Shown in pieces: positions 1 through 7,698 of a stretch of 64,000 nt of DNA (position 1 is its first letter; every line of letters starts with the position of its first letter). The DNA lies in the NCBI RefSeq assembly GCF_007556815.1, contig NZ_CP041745.1:806001-870000 (forward strand), in the 5' to 3' direction. Source of the stretch: Paraburkholderia megapolitana (GTDB lineage Bacteria > Pseudomonadota > Gammaproteobacteria > Burkholderiales > Burkholderiaceae). The notes under the pieces were generated by a model. It saw only the letters and a list, made by a program, of their open reading frames with translations. It did not search any database and had not been told where the DNA came from. A program made the translations under genes and the position numbers.

Positions 1-663
1 CGTCCGCCTCTCACCGACGAGCGTCATGGGTATGACTGGCGCCGCACCATCGGAAGAACTGACGGAGCGGGCAGCCTCAACCTGCATCTCGAGGGTTATC
101 CATTGATGGTCGCTCAACTCCTGCGGATTCTTGGGCGTGCCGTTGCGCGCCAGATAAGCAGGAGATGCGCACAAGATCGTTTCGAGTTCACAGAGCTTCT
201 GGGCAGTCCAGTCGGAGTCGGCCATGTTGCCGATCCGGATCGCGAGGTCGACGCGCGCATCGATCAGATCGACCATATCGTCACTCGCCAACAGGCGCAG
301 GCGGAGTTGCGGCCAGGTGGAAAGGACCGACGCCAGCGCCGGCGCGATGTACGGCCCAAGGCCCAAGGGCGCGGCGATGCGCAACTCGCCGGTTGGGGCG
401 TCGCGAGCCTCGCTCAGTGAATCGCTTGCCGCTTTCCACGACGCCATCAGTTGCAGGCAGTGCGCATAACACTGCTTGCCGTCTTCGGTGAGCGTCAGCT
501 TGCGTGTGGAACGATGCAGCAGCGTGACGCCTGCCTGCCGTTCCAGTGCCTTGATGGTCTGGCTGACCGCCGAAGGCGTCATCCCCAGCCGTATCGCGGC
601 CGCACTCATCGAACCGTGCGAGACCGTCTCCGCGAAGACCACCAGTTGGCGTAGATCGTTCAT
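1..663 (-). CDS. LysR-family transcriptional regulator (3' end outside window)
   Basis: The reverse strand reads open from an ATG at 663 to the window edge, giving 221 residues without a stop. The N-terminus MNDLRQLVVFAETVSHGSM followed by an SAVSQTIKALE recognition helix is a typical LysR winged helix-turn-helix (residues about 1-60). The start of a periplasmic-binding-like effector domain (GELRIAAPLGLGPYIAPAL) follows near residue 92. Full LysR proteins have about 300 residues, so roughly 80 are missing. It is divergent from the NAD(P)H-binding protein gene at 764, with about 100 bases between them, so that gene is the likely target. The effector cannot be told from the sequence. Confidence 0.9.
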   Translation of the reverse strand, partial: MNDLRQLVVFAETVSHGSMSAAAIRLGMTPSAVSQTIKALERQAGVTLLHRSTRKLTLTEDGKQCYAHCLQLMASWKAASDSLSEARDAPTGELRIAAPLGLGPYIAPALASVLSTWPQLRLRLLASDDMVDLIDARVDLAIRIGNMADSDWTAQKLCELETILCASPAYLARNGTPKNPQELSDHQWITLEMQVEAARSVSSSDGAAPVIPMTLVGERRT

Positions 664-763
664 TTTGAAGTCAGGCTTAAAAGAGATCGTAGTTTGTAGT
701 GTATTTTAAAGTCGAAGATGGATCGGTAGCATGGCCTTTTCATCTCTACTTGTGAGAAAGACC

Positions 764-1423
764 ATGAAAGTTGCATTGATTGGCTCGTCGGGCTTTGTCG
801 GCAAACACGTGCAGAAGGAGTTGCTGCAGCGTGGGCATGAGGTCACGGTGATGGTTCGAAAGAGCGCGGGGATTGCGCCGCAGCAGGGCCTCGATGTCGT
901 GACCGGCGACGCTTACTCGTCGGAGTCGGTTGCCAGCGCCGTGCGCGGCCACGATGCTGTCGTGTCGGCGTTCAACCCCGGCTGGAACGATACGGAACTG
1001 TTCGATAACTTCCTGCGTGGGCACGACGCGATTGTTCGTGGCGTGGAAGCGAGTGGGGTACGGCGTCTTGTGATTGTCGGCGGCGCGGGTAGTCTTTTTG
1101 TCGCGCCTGGTGTCCAGCTCGTCGACACGGAGGACTTTACCGCACATGTCCCGCCGAACATCCAGCTTGGCGCGAGAGCGGCACGCGACGCGCTAAATAC
1201 GATGCGCAGTAACACCACGCTCGACTGGACGTTCGTGAGCCCGCCGGCATTCCTTGAAGAAGGCGAGCGCACGGGTGCCTATCGTCTTGGCGCAGAGAAC
1301 CTGCTAATGGACGGCGACAAGCCGGCCGGTATTTCGGTAGCCGACCTCGCCGTGGCGATCGTCGATGAGCTTGAGACGCCTCGCTATATCAAGGCGCGAT
1401 TTACGGCTGCGCGCGAGGCGTGA
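764..1423 (+). CDS. NAD(P)H-binding oxidoreductase (COG2910/YwnB-like)
   Basis: This 219-residue protein begins with a Rossmann nucleotide-binding motif (GSSGFVGKHV, residues 7-16). It has the DVVTGD and DAVVSAFNPG blocks typical of atypical short-chain dehydrogenases related to putative NADH-flavin reductases. ATG 764 is preferred over an in-frame ATG 11 codons upstream because a GAGAAAG ribosome-binding site sits just before it and the protein then starts directly at the first beta strand. It is divergent from the LysR gene and probably controlled by it. The substrate is unknown. The last 23 bases overlap the end of the convergent gene at 1401. Confidence 0.85.
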   Translation: MKVALIGSSGFVGKHVQKELLQRGHEVTVMVRKSAGIAPQQGLDVVTGDAYSSESVASAVRGHDAVVSAFNPGWNDTELFDNFLRGHDAIVRGVEASGVRRLVIVGGAGSLFVAPGVQLVDTEDFTAHVPPNIQLGARAARDALNTMRSNTTLDWTFVSPPAFLEEGERTGAYRLGAENLLMDGDKPAGISVADLAVAIVDELETPRYIKARFTAAREA

Positions 1424-1838
1424 GTTGAGTGACGCGTTCACTGGGGACTGGGAATCTGCAAAGCACGGTGAGGGTATACAACACGTCTGGTGTGCCGGAT
1501 ATCCCACCCGCCTGCGTACATATGTTCCGCACCTGGGACCACATTGCGAGGGCGGGGTGGCTCGCAACGGTTGAGTCGCCCTCGAGACGCCAGAACCACT
1601 GCGACGGGGATTTCTGGCAATAGCCAGCGACGCCCCCCAGTAGAACGCCGGGGGGGAATATCAGCGATGCCACCTTGGCGGACGAGGTCGTACACGCAGC
1701 GGGTCCCTTGGGACTCCCCTGTGCCCATGCTGGGTGTCCCGCCATCAATCCCAACAGCAGTACCAGCGTGAGGACTGGGATTCCAGACAGGGATAGCGCG
1801 CGTCTGGACGCGTCGGGCCGGCTGATGTGCGTGTTCAT
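1401..1838 (-). CDS. Small secreted protein of unknown function
   Basis: This 145-residue ORF starts at an ATG with a GAGGAG ribosome-binding site. The first 40 residues form a Sec signal peptide: basic N-region, hydrophobic VLTLVLLLGLMAG core and an AWA cleavage site near residue 39. The mature part has five cysteines and the segment SQWFWRLEGD; I do not recognise a family. It lies 81 bases downstream of another secreted-protein gene on the same strand, so the two may be co-transcribed. The end overlaps the convergent gene by 23 bases. Good start signals and the signal peptide argue that it is real. Confidence 0.6.
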   Translation of the reverse strand: MNTHISRPDASRRALSLSGIPVLTLVLLLGLMAGHPAWAQGSPKGPAACTTSSAKVASLIFPPGVLLGGVAGYCQKSPSQWFWRLEGDSTVASHPALAMWSQVRNICTQAGGISGTPDVLYTLTVLCRFPVPSERVTQLTPRAQP

Positions 1839-1919
1839 GTTTTAACTCCTCGCTTTGTGCTCATGGAGTAATCGTGGCGTTTTAACGGGCAACGGGCAGG
1901 CGGATGGGCAGACGCCAGT

Positions 1920-3083
1920 TCAGTACTGGGTAATCGCCATAGGGGCCCGGCATGGCGCGAGGCGGGCGACGGCGCATCTGCTGTAAATCGTGCGCTGCCC
2001 GCCGGGCGTCACCAGAAATATTTGCGCCTGGCTCGGAAGCTGGTCACCGAAATCATCTGTCACAAGGACGTTTCCGCTACCGTCGGTGGTCGGCGCAATT
2101 CCGCTTGGCGTGATTCCCTCGGGCCCCTGCGACCTAACGCCGAAATCGCTGATCAGCGTGCGGACACCGCTGCTGGAGATACGCCACAACGCGCCCTGAC
2201 TATTGGTGCCACCGAGATTGTCCGTCACCAGGATCGAGGTGCCCAGCACGGTGGGGACTACGGCGATGGCCTGCGCTCCAGGGATCGGTAGTCCCTGCGT
2301 GCTGTCACTAAAGTCGCTGAGATAGGTGCGATTGCCGAGGAAGTCCACGGTAAAGATCGCCCCCACACGCCCAAGGCCCGCATCGTTATCCAGCACGACG
2401 AGTCCCCCACTCGCGCCGAACACGCTCAACACCCCGGGTGGTACGGCAGCGATGGCAATGGGATTCACGCCTAACGCGCCTTGCGAGCCGTTGCCGAAAT
2501 CGCTCACATAGATTCGATTCCCGCTAACCGGATCGACCGCGAAGATGGCACCGTTGTGGCCCGTGCCGGAGTTCCTGTCGGCGACATAGAGTGTGCCGCC
2601 CTGCCCGGATGGTCCCCTGACGTATGCGACGCCTACCGGGTTTTCTCCGAGACCCTGCCAGCCGTTACCGAAGTCGCTCAGGAGTGTGCGCTGCCCGTTG
2701 CTGGGGTTGACCAGAAACAGGGCTCCCGCTCCGTTGCTGCCCGCAAATGCATCCGTGACTGCCACGCTGCCGCCACCTTCACCCGGCGGCCCAGACGGCA
2801 CCCAGGCCGTGCCGCCGAGATTGCCACTGCCAATCGGGCCCTGGGCGGGGTTGCCGAAATCGCTGAACGCGGTGAGTGTTCCACTGGGATTGATCATCAG
2901 GAGCTCGCCCCCAAGGATGGGCACGTTCACGTTATCCGGCTGACCTGGATCGGTCTGAAGGCTGGAGACCTGGGTTCCCAGCCCATTGTCAACCACCACG
3001 GTGGTCTGGGCCTGCACAGTGGCGGCACCTGATAGTCCGAGTGCGACGAGAACCATCCACAGTAATGTGCGTTGCGGTTGCAT
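1920..3083 (-). CDS. Secreted protein with six SDFG-type repeats, probable beta-propeller
   Basis: This 387-residue protein has a Sec signal peptide (MQPQRTLLWMVLVALGLSG, cleaved near VQA-Q at residue 26). About six units of 50-60 residues follow. Each carries a strand like G(A/T)(I/L)F.V.P.(S/G)G.RT, then (L/V/F)SDFG(N)..QG, then .P.GIA.V and an L.VTD strand. The periodicity resembles a six-bladed NHL/SMP-30-like propeller, but no catalytic residues are obvious. The start is ATG 3083 with an AGGAGA ribosome-binding site; 39 further in-frame codons upstream look non-coding. It probably sits in an operon with the small secreted protein downstream. The C-terminus holds two cysteines that could form a disulfide. 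Confidence 0.8.
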   Translation of the reverse strand: MQPQRTLLWMVLVALGLSGAATVQAQTTVVVDNGLGTQVSSLQTDPGQPDNVNVPILGGELLMINPSGTLTAFSDFGNPAQGPIGSGNLGGTAWVPSGPPGEGGGSVAVTDAFAGSNGAGALFLVNPSNGQRTLLSDFGNGWQGLGENPVGVAYVRGPSGQGGTLYVADRNSGTGHNGAIFAVDPVSGNRIYVSDFGNGSQGALGVNPIAIAAVPPGVLSVFGASGGLVVLDNDAGLGRVGAIFTVDFLGNRTYLSDFSDSTQGLPIPGAQAIAVVPTVLGTSILVTDNLGGTNSQGALWRISSSGVRTLISDFGVRSQGPEGITPSGIAPTTDGSGNVLVTDDFGDQLPSQAQIFLVTPGGQRTIYSRCAVARLAPCRAPMAITQY

Positions 3084-3458
3084 ACGATGTCTCCTGTGCG
3101 AATGAAAGGAGCCGTTGAGGAAAGATCCTGGTCGTCGGGCCAGGCGGCCTCGTCGAGGCGCAGACTGATGCGAGTGAGCTGAGACTTGTGAGCGCCGCAT
3201 ATCGGTTCGCGCGTTGCGTTCTTTCGTGTATCGCTACGCAAAGCGGAGCCGTCCGCTTATCGCGCATGCACGCGAGCGGAAAAAGAAAAGGCGAACTGAT
3301 TCGGGTTTTGAGGCAGGTGGCTAGAAACAAGTCTAGGATAGGTCTGATGATTTACAAGAGACAAAATCGGTAGAGCGGAACGCTTGCTTTCGCCTGGCGA
3401 AACGATCCATGCCATTAAATCCGCGCTAGAAATCGTCTGTCATTCAGGAGCATCGAAC
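3084..3458. other. 375-base intergenic region between divergent genes
   Basis: It separates the secreted repeat protein gene (leftward) from the class II aldolase gene (rightward). It should hold both promoters. I see one clear structure, a 15-base palindrome at 3388-3402, listed separately. No credible coding sequence or RNA gene was found in the rest. Confidence 0.6.
3388..3402. promoter_or_regulatory. 15-bp palindrome upstream of the aldolase gene
   Basis: TTTCGCC-T-GGCGAAA is a perfect inverted repeat with 7-base arms and a one-base centre, 57 bases before the aldolase start. It looks like an operator for a dimeric regulator. The regulator is unknown, and it may also serve the divergent secreted-protein gene. 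Confidence 0.4.
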
Positions 3459-4187
3459 ATGCAAACCGAAGCCGAATTGCGCGTTGATCTAGCCGCCTGT
3501 TTCCGCCTGATTCATCTGTACGGATGGGACGACATTGTCTTCACGCATATCTCGGTGCGCGTGCCGGGGTCGGGGCATCAATTCCTCATCAACCGGTTCG
3601 ATCTCACCTTCGAGGAAATCACGGCATCGAATCTGGTGAAGGTCGATTTTTCCGGCGACGAGGCGGTTGTTCGGGAGCTGCGTGTCAATCCTGCCGGACT
3701 GGTCATCCATAGTGCGATTCAGGAGAATCGACCCGACGCCGAGTGCGTGGTGCATTGCCATACTCAGGCGGGCATCGCGGTATCGTCGCAGCGCGATGGG
3801 CTTCTGCCGGTTTCTCAACAGGCCATGCTCGTGCTCGGCTCGCTCGGTTACCACGATTACGAAGGGCTGGTTCTTCACGACGACGAGAAGCCGCGCCTCG
3901 TGAAGAGTCTCGGCCAGAATGAATATTTGATGCTGCGTCACCATGGTCTGCTCACTGTAGGTCGTACAGTGGCCGACGCGTTCAAGCGCATGTACACGCT
4001 ACAGCGTGCGTGCGAGACGCAGATCATGGCGCAATCGGGCGGAGCCGCTCTTGCCGTCGTGGCTCCCGCGGCGCGCGAGCGTTTGCGGGAAGATGTGCGT
4101 CGGGTGACTAAAGGTAACGACGGTGCGCTTATCTGGCCCGCGTTGCTGCGCCGGCTGGACCGACTGGATCCGGGCTATAAGGATTGA
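3459..4187 (+). CDS. Class II aldolase/adducin family protein
   Basis: This 242-residue protein has the class II aldolase fold. The zinc-binding HCHTQAG block is at residues 99-105 and a third metal histidine lies in the RHHGLLTVG block at 160-168. TRAP-type motifs such as FTHISVRVPG are at 28-37. Members cleave or epimerise sugar phosphates, or decarboxylate or reduce small hydroxy acids; adducin-like members without a defined sugar substrate are common in Burkholderia. The start at ATG 3459 is supported by AGGAG eight bases upstream. It has no pathway neighbours, so the substrate cannot be assigned. Confidence 0.88.
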   Translation: MQTEAELRVDLAACFRLIHLYGWDDIVFTHISVRVPGSGHQFLINRFDLTFEEITASNLVKVDFSGDEAVVRELRVNPAGLVIHSAIQENRPDAECVVHCHTQAGIAVSSQRDGLLPVSQQAMLVLGSLGYHDYEGLVLHDDEKPRLVKSLGQNEYLMLRHHGLLTVGRTVADAFKRMYTLQRACETQIMAQSGGAALAVVAPAARERLREDVRRVTKGNDGALIWPALLRRLDRLDPGYKD

Positions 4188-4284
4188 AGCACGTCGCGTG
4201 GCAGGACAACTGCGTCACGGCCACAGCGCTTTCAATTGAGCATCGCGCAGACAAGATTGCGTCATCCAGACCACTCGATGCTCA

Positions 4285-4743
4285 TCAACCTTCCTGCACG
4301 GACCTGACGAGGTTGTCGCGCAGTGTCACGATCGCTTGCTGCACTTTCGCAAACTCGTCAGGTGTCAGGCCCGTCGCCTTGGCGAGATCCATGGTCAGGG
4401 CTTTCTCACGCAACTTTCGACCGCTTTTCGTGAGGCTGACGCGCACCTGACGCTCGTCTTCGGGGTCGCGCTGCCTTTCGACATAACCCGACGCCTCGAG
4501 CTTCTTCAGGATCGGCGTGAGCGTGTTGGATTCGAGGAACAGCTTTTCGCCTAGACCGCTGACGGTCTGGTGCTCTTCCTCCCACAGCGCAATGATCGTG
4601 ATGTATTGGGTATACGTAATCCCGAGTTCATCGAGGATCGGTTTGTAGGCCTTGCCGAATGCGAGGTTCGCGGAATAGACGGCGAAGCACAGGTAATCTG
4701 AAAGCGGTCTGGCGGTAGCCGGTGCCTGGTTTGCAGTTTTCAT
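4285..4743 (-). CDS. ohrR: MarR-family organic hydroperoxide sensor OhrR
   Basis: This 152-residue MarR winged-helix protein has the OhrR signature. The single reactive cysteine is in DYLCFAVYS (C19), followed by GITYTQYITIIALWEE and the wing/recognition segment TLTPILKKLEASGYVERQRD. OhrR represses ohr genes until C19 is oxidised by an organic peroxide. No second cysteine is present, so it belongs to the one-Cys type, which needs a small thiol for full inactivation (family knowledge). It lies just downstream of two ohr genes on the same strand. A copy of the shared palindrome precedes its own start, so autorepression is likely. Confidence 0.93.
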   Translation of the reverse strand: MKTANQAPATARPLSDYLCFAVYSANLAFGKAYKPILDELGITYTQYITIIALWEEEHQTVSGLGEKLFLESNTLTPILKKLEASGYVERQRDPEDERQVRVSLTKSGRKLREKALTMDLAKATGLTPDEFAKVQQAIVTLRDNLVRSVQEG

Positions 4744-4793
4744 TTGTATCCTTTCTGGCTAGAGCACCGCGTTCTGTGGAAATCGCACAATAC

Positions 4794-4805
4794 ATCGCGT
4801 GCGAT
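4794..4805. promoter_or_regulatory. Putative OhrR operator upstream of ohrR
   Basis: ATCGCGTGCGAT is a near-perfect palindrome about 50 bases before the ohrR start. It matches the sequence found before both ohr genes (consensus ATCGCATACGAT). Related partial copies flank it (AATCGCAC on the left, TTATCGCAA on the right). Confidence 0.6.
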
Positions 4806-4871
4806 TTTATCGCAACAGAGTGTTCATTGAAAGGCACGTGCCTCAGTCGGCGAGGCACATGCCCTCGTGGA

Positions 4872-5318
4872 TTACGCCGCGACGACGTTCGTTTCGATCT
4901 CGATGTTGCCGTGTACGGATTTCGAGTACGGGCAGATCTGATGGGCAAGGTGCGCGATTGCCTCGACGACCTCCTTTTCCACTCCTGGGACACGAACGGT
5001 GAACTGGGCACCGAGGAACCAGGCCGCACCGGTCTGCCCGATGTTGACCTGGAGGTCCACGGAGTAATCGGCAGGCAGCTTGACCTTCTTCATCGAGGCA
5101 GCAATTCCGAACACCGTGGTGTAGCAGGCCGACCAGGCGCCTGCAAACAACTGCTCGGCTTTCGGGTGCGGCTCGGCGGCGATGAACTCGACGTTTTCGA
5201 GGCCCGGTGCTGTCAGCTTGAGGTCGTAGACGCCGAACTCGCCACGTTGGAGATTCGGGTCGCGATTGACCGTAGCGTGGGAGTTGCCTGCGGCGAGGAC
5301 TTTCTGGATCTTTTCCAT
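4872..5318 (-). CDS. ohr: Organic hydroperoxide resistance protein Ohr (copy 1)
   Basis: This is a thiol peroxidase of 148 residues, the usual Ohr length, which reduces fatty-acid and other organic hydroperoxides using lipoyl groups. The two catalytic cysteines are at C65 (GAWSACY) and C129 (HQICPYSK). The conserved arginine of the family active site is at or near the N-terminal domain. It is about 60-65% identical by eye to the second ohr upstream, so the pair is a tandem duplication. It has its own palindrome 60-70 bases upstream, which suggests separate OhrR control. Confidence 0.93.
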   Translation of the reverse strand: MEKIQKVLAAGNSHATVNRDPNLQRGEFGVYDLKLTAPGLENVEFIAAEPHPKAEQLFAGAWSACYTTVFGIAASMKKVKLPADYSVDLQVNIGQTGAAWFLGAQFTVRVPGVEKEVVEAIAHLAHQICPYSKSVHGNIEIETNVVAA

Positions 5319-5379
5319 GATGGATTCCTTCGTGAGTTGACGTTAGGACGTTAGATGAATTTAAATCTCTACCGATTAA

Positions 5380-5391
5380 ATCGTATGCGAT
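5380..5391. promoter_or_regulatory. Putative OhrR operator upstream of ohr copy 1
   Basis: ATCGTATGCGAT, preceded by ATTAA, is a palindrome of the form ATCG-YATR-CGAT. It lies about 60 bases before the ohr start at 5318. The same element recurs before ohrR and the other ohr. Confidence 0.65.
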
Positions 5392-5445
5392 ATTAAGTGC
5401 GCAGAATGAACCTTGCGTTGGGCGGAAACCGCTCTACTTGCCCGA

Positions 5446-5892
5446 TCATGCAGTGATGACGTTCAGGGTGACTTCGATGTTGCCGTGCACAGCCTTCGAG
5501 TACGGACAGATCTGATGGGCACGGTGCGCGAGTGCCTCGACTACTTCCGCCGCGAGACCCGGCGCGCGAATGGTGAACCCGGCGCCAAGGCACCATCCTG
5601 TCCCCGTCTCCCCAATGCTTACCTTGATGTCCACGGAGTAGTCGGCCGGCAGCGTAATCTTCTTCATCGACGCGGCGATTTCGAACGCGCTGATGTAACA
5701 GGCAGACCATGCACCCGAAAACAGCTGCTCCGCTCTTGGGTGCAACCCGGTGGCGATGAACTCGCTGGCGTCGCCATCGGGCGCCGATAGCTTGAGGTCG
5801 AGAACCCCGAGTTCACCGTGCTCGACATCGGGGTCGTGGTTGATCGTGGCATGGCTGTTGCCTGAGACAATGATTTTTTCGATCCTGGTCAT
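5446..5892 (-). CDS. ohr: Organic hydroperoxide resistance protein Ohr (copy 2)
   Basis: This 148-residue Ohr paralog has catalytic C65 (GAWSACY) and C129 (HQICPYSK) in the same positions as copy 1. An extra cysteine occurs at C101 (GWCLGAG) where copy 1 has phenylalanine. It is the first gene of the ohr-ohr-ohrR row. Three palindrome copies precede it within 125 bases, so it may be the most tightly regulated of the three. The two copies may differ in substrate range; the sequence does not tell which. Confidence 0.93.
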   Translation of the reverse strand: MTRIEKIIVSGNSHATINHDPDVEHGELGVLDLKLSAPDGDASEFIATGLHPRAEQLFSGAWSACYISAFEIAASMKKITLPADYSVDIKVSIGETGTGWCLGAGFTIRAPGLAAEVVEALAHRAHQICPYSKAVHGNIEVTLNVITA

Positions 5893-5931
5893 GATGGATT
5901 CCTTCGTGAGTGAGGGGTAAGAAGCTTTTAA

Positions 5932-6015
5932 CTCGTATACGATGTAATCGCATGCGTCGAATAATGGACAATGAAGTCATCGATGTCAAGCGTATAAGAT
6001 TAAATCGCATACGAT
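5932..6015. promoter_or_regulatory. Cluster of three OhrR-type palindromes upstream of ohr copy 2
   Basis: Three copies occur: CTCGTATACGAT at 5932-5943, ATCGCATGCGTC at 5947-5958 and ATCGCATACGAT at 6004-6015. The first two almost touch. Together with the copies at 4794 and 5380 they define the consensus ATCGCATACGAT. The site is probably bound by the neighbouring OhrR (inference). Confidence 0.6.
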
Positions 6016-6117
6016 TTTTAATAGGTATGAGGAAATCCAACGTCCCATGCAAACCGCGGATCGAAGTCCGGGAAGGTGGCTCGCCACCTCCCGCTTCTAT
6101 CTGCTTCTACCCGCGCG

Positions 6118-7470
6118 CTAGCCGCGCACGAACCACGTTCGCTTGGCCGAATTGAGCATGCCCCGATACACGAGCCACGACACGACAAAACTCGCCGGCG
6201 CGGAAAACGATTGCACAGTGCCCGGCACATTCATCAACACCAGACCGGCGAGCGCACCCGCAAACCAGGCGGTCAGGCCACCGGGATTAAAAGCGGGCAC
6301 ATGCGAATCGCGGCATTCGACTTCACCACCGATCAGTTCGTCGTAACGCGTCGAAAGAATGTGTGCAAGTGCCACGCCGACCCACGCCACCACGAAAATC
6401 CCCTGATACGCGAGCGCCTGCAGGATCTTCGAAAACACGTCGGCCATCATCAAGACATAAACAACCACACCGACGACAAGTGCCCACACGAACTTTGGCG
6501 CACGAAGCCCTGCCAGTTTCTGAAAGAAAGCCTGCATGTTGATGGCCGCAAGATAGTAGTTTGCAGTGTTGATGCGCGATTGCGTTACCCATACGAACAG
6601 CAAACCCCAGATCCCCATCAGTTTGAGCAGTGCAAGCACGACGGATACCTCCGAGAGCGTGCCGAGACCGGGAATCGTACTGACCAGATAGATGCCGACC
6701 GCGCCATTCAGCAGGAACGTGACCAGATAGAACGGCATGCCAAAGTTGAAGCGACCGTGGTAGATCGCGTCCTTCGTGCGACCGAAGCGGGCGTAGTCGA
6801 AGGTGAACATCATCAGTACCCAGACACCCATGTAATACACAAAACAACTCCACCAGCCATTGGCCGGCGTATTGCCTTTCGGGCCGAAGTCGAGCCACGC
6901 TGCGTTGTAGCCGTATTCATGGGTGGCCAGCGCGACAGCGGTGATCAGTCCGAGCAGATAGAACGGCAGCAGAACGCCGTTGAACTTGTCGAGCCAGTGC
7001 TGCACGCTGCCGAACACGAGTGGCACGCTATAACAAACGACGAGCAGTGCCGCCCATCGGTAGTCGAGCACCGGAAACAGGCTGTGTGCCGCAACGGCAA
7101 TCACCGATCCTTCAAATACCGCGTAATAGATCGCAGTCGCGAAGAAGATCAACGTAGCGAGCGCGGCGCCCGCACTGCCGAACAGCACGCGCGAAAACAA
7201 CGCAACCGACAGGCCGGTGCGAACCGCATAGCGGCTAATGATCGAATTGACGAGACCGTACGACACGACCGACAACGCCATCCCGATCAATGCATTGCGC
7301 GCGCCGTAATTGAGCGCGAGCGTCGCACCGACGACGATGTAAAACACTGCGCTGCACACTGCCCACCAGGCCATGGTGAGCGAGAACGCCGGCATGCGGG
7401 CGTGCTCGGGTATGGCGATGGTCGATAGATCGAGCTGGCTTGTGGCGGGTTCCTGCGCGAGGTTAGCCAT
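6118..7470 (-). CDS. NCS1-family (CodB-like) cytosine/hydantoin-type permease
   Basis: This 450-residue integral membrane protein has about 12 hydrophobic segments. The N-terminal block (IPEHARMPAFSLTMAWWAV, then VVGATLALNYGARNALIGM) is typical of the cytosine-purine-allantoin NCS1 permeases. The start at ATG 7470 has GAGGAA upstream. It is the last gene of the pxpA-accB-accC-pxpB-pxpC row, separated from pxpC by about 230 bases. NCS1 proteins import cyclic amides and ureides such as cytosine, allantoin, hydantoins and uracil. That hints that the substrate of the upstream enzyme is an N-heterocycle rather than, or in addition to, 5-oxoproline (inference). Confidence 0.88.
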   Translation of the reverse strand: MANLAQEPATSQLDLSTIAIPEHARMPAFSLTMAWWAVCSAVFYIVVGATLALNYGARNALIGMALSVVSYGLVNSIISRYAVRTGLSVALFSRVLFGSAGAALATLIFFATAIYYAVFEGSVIAVAAHSLFPVLDYRWAALLVVCYSVPLVFGSVQHWLDKFNGVLLPFYLLGLITAVALATHEYGYNAAWLDFGPKGNTPANGWWSCFVYYMGVWVLMMFTFDYARFGRTKDAIYHGRFNFGMPFYLVTFLLNGAVGIYLVSTIPGLGTLSEVSVVLALLKLMGIWGLLFVWVTQSRINTANYYLAAINMQAFFQKLAGLRAPKFVWALVVGVVVYVLMMADVFSKILQALAYQGIFVVAWVGVALAHILSTRYDELIGGEVECRDSHVPAFNPGGLTAWFAGALAGLVLMNVPGTVQSFSAPASFVVSWLVYRGMLNSAKRTWFVRG

Positions 7471-7698
7471 GATCGTATTCCTCAGTGCACTTGCGGGTTT
7501 TAGGAACGGCGTCGCGATAGCGACCGTGACCGGCGCTATGGCGACGTATGAAGGAGAGACCAACGGACCAGTACAAAACGACGAATGCATGCGTCCCGTG
7601 CGGCGCATGGCGCTGCGCGACCCGACTCACGGAATTGCATCTGAAGATCGTGGGGTCGACGCGTGATACCGCCGCCCCACGAACGCGCTACGAATGCG

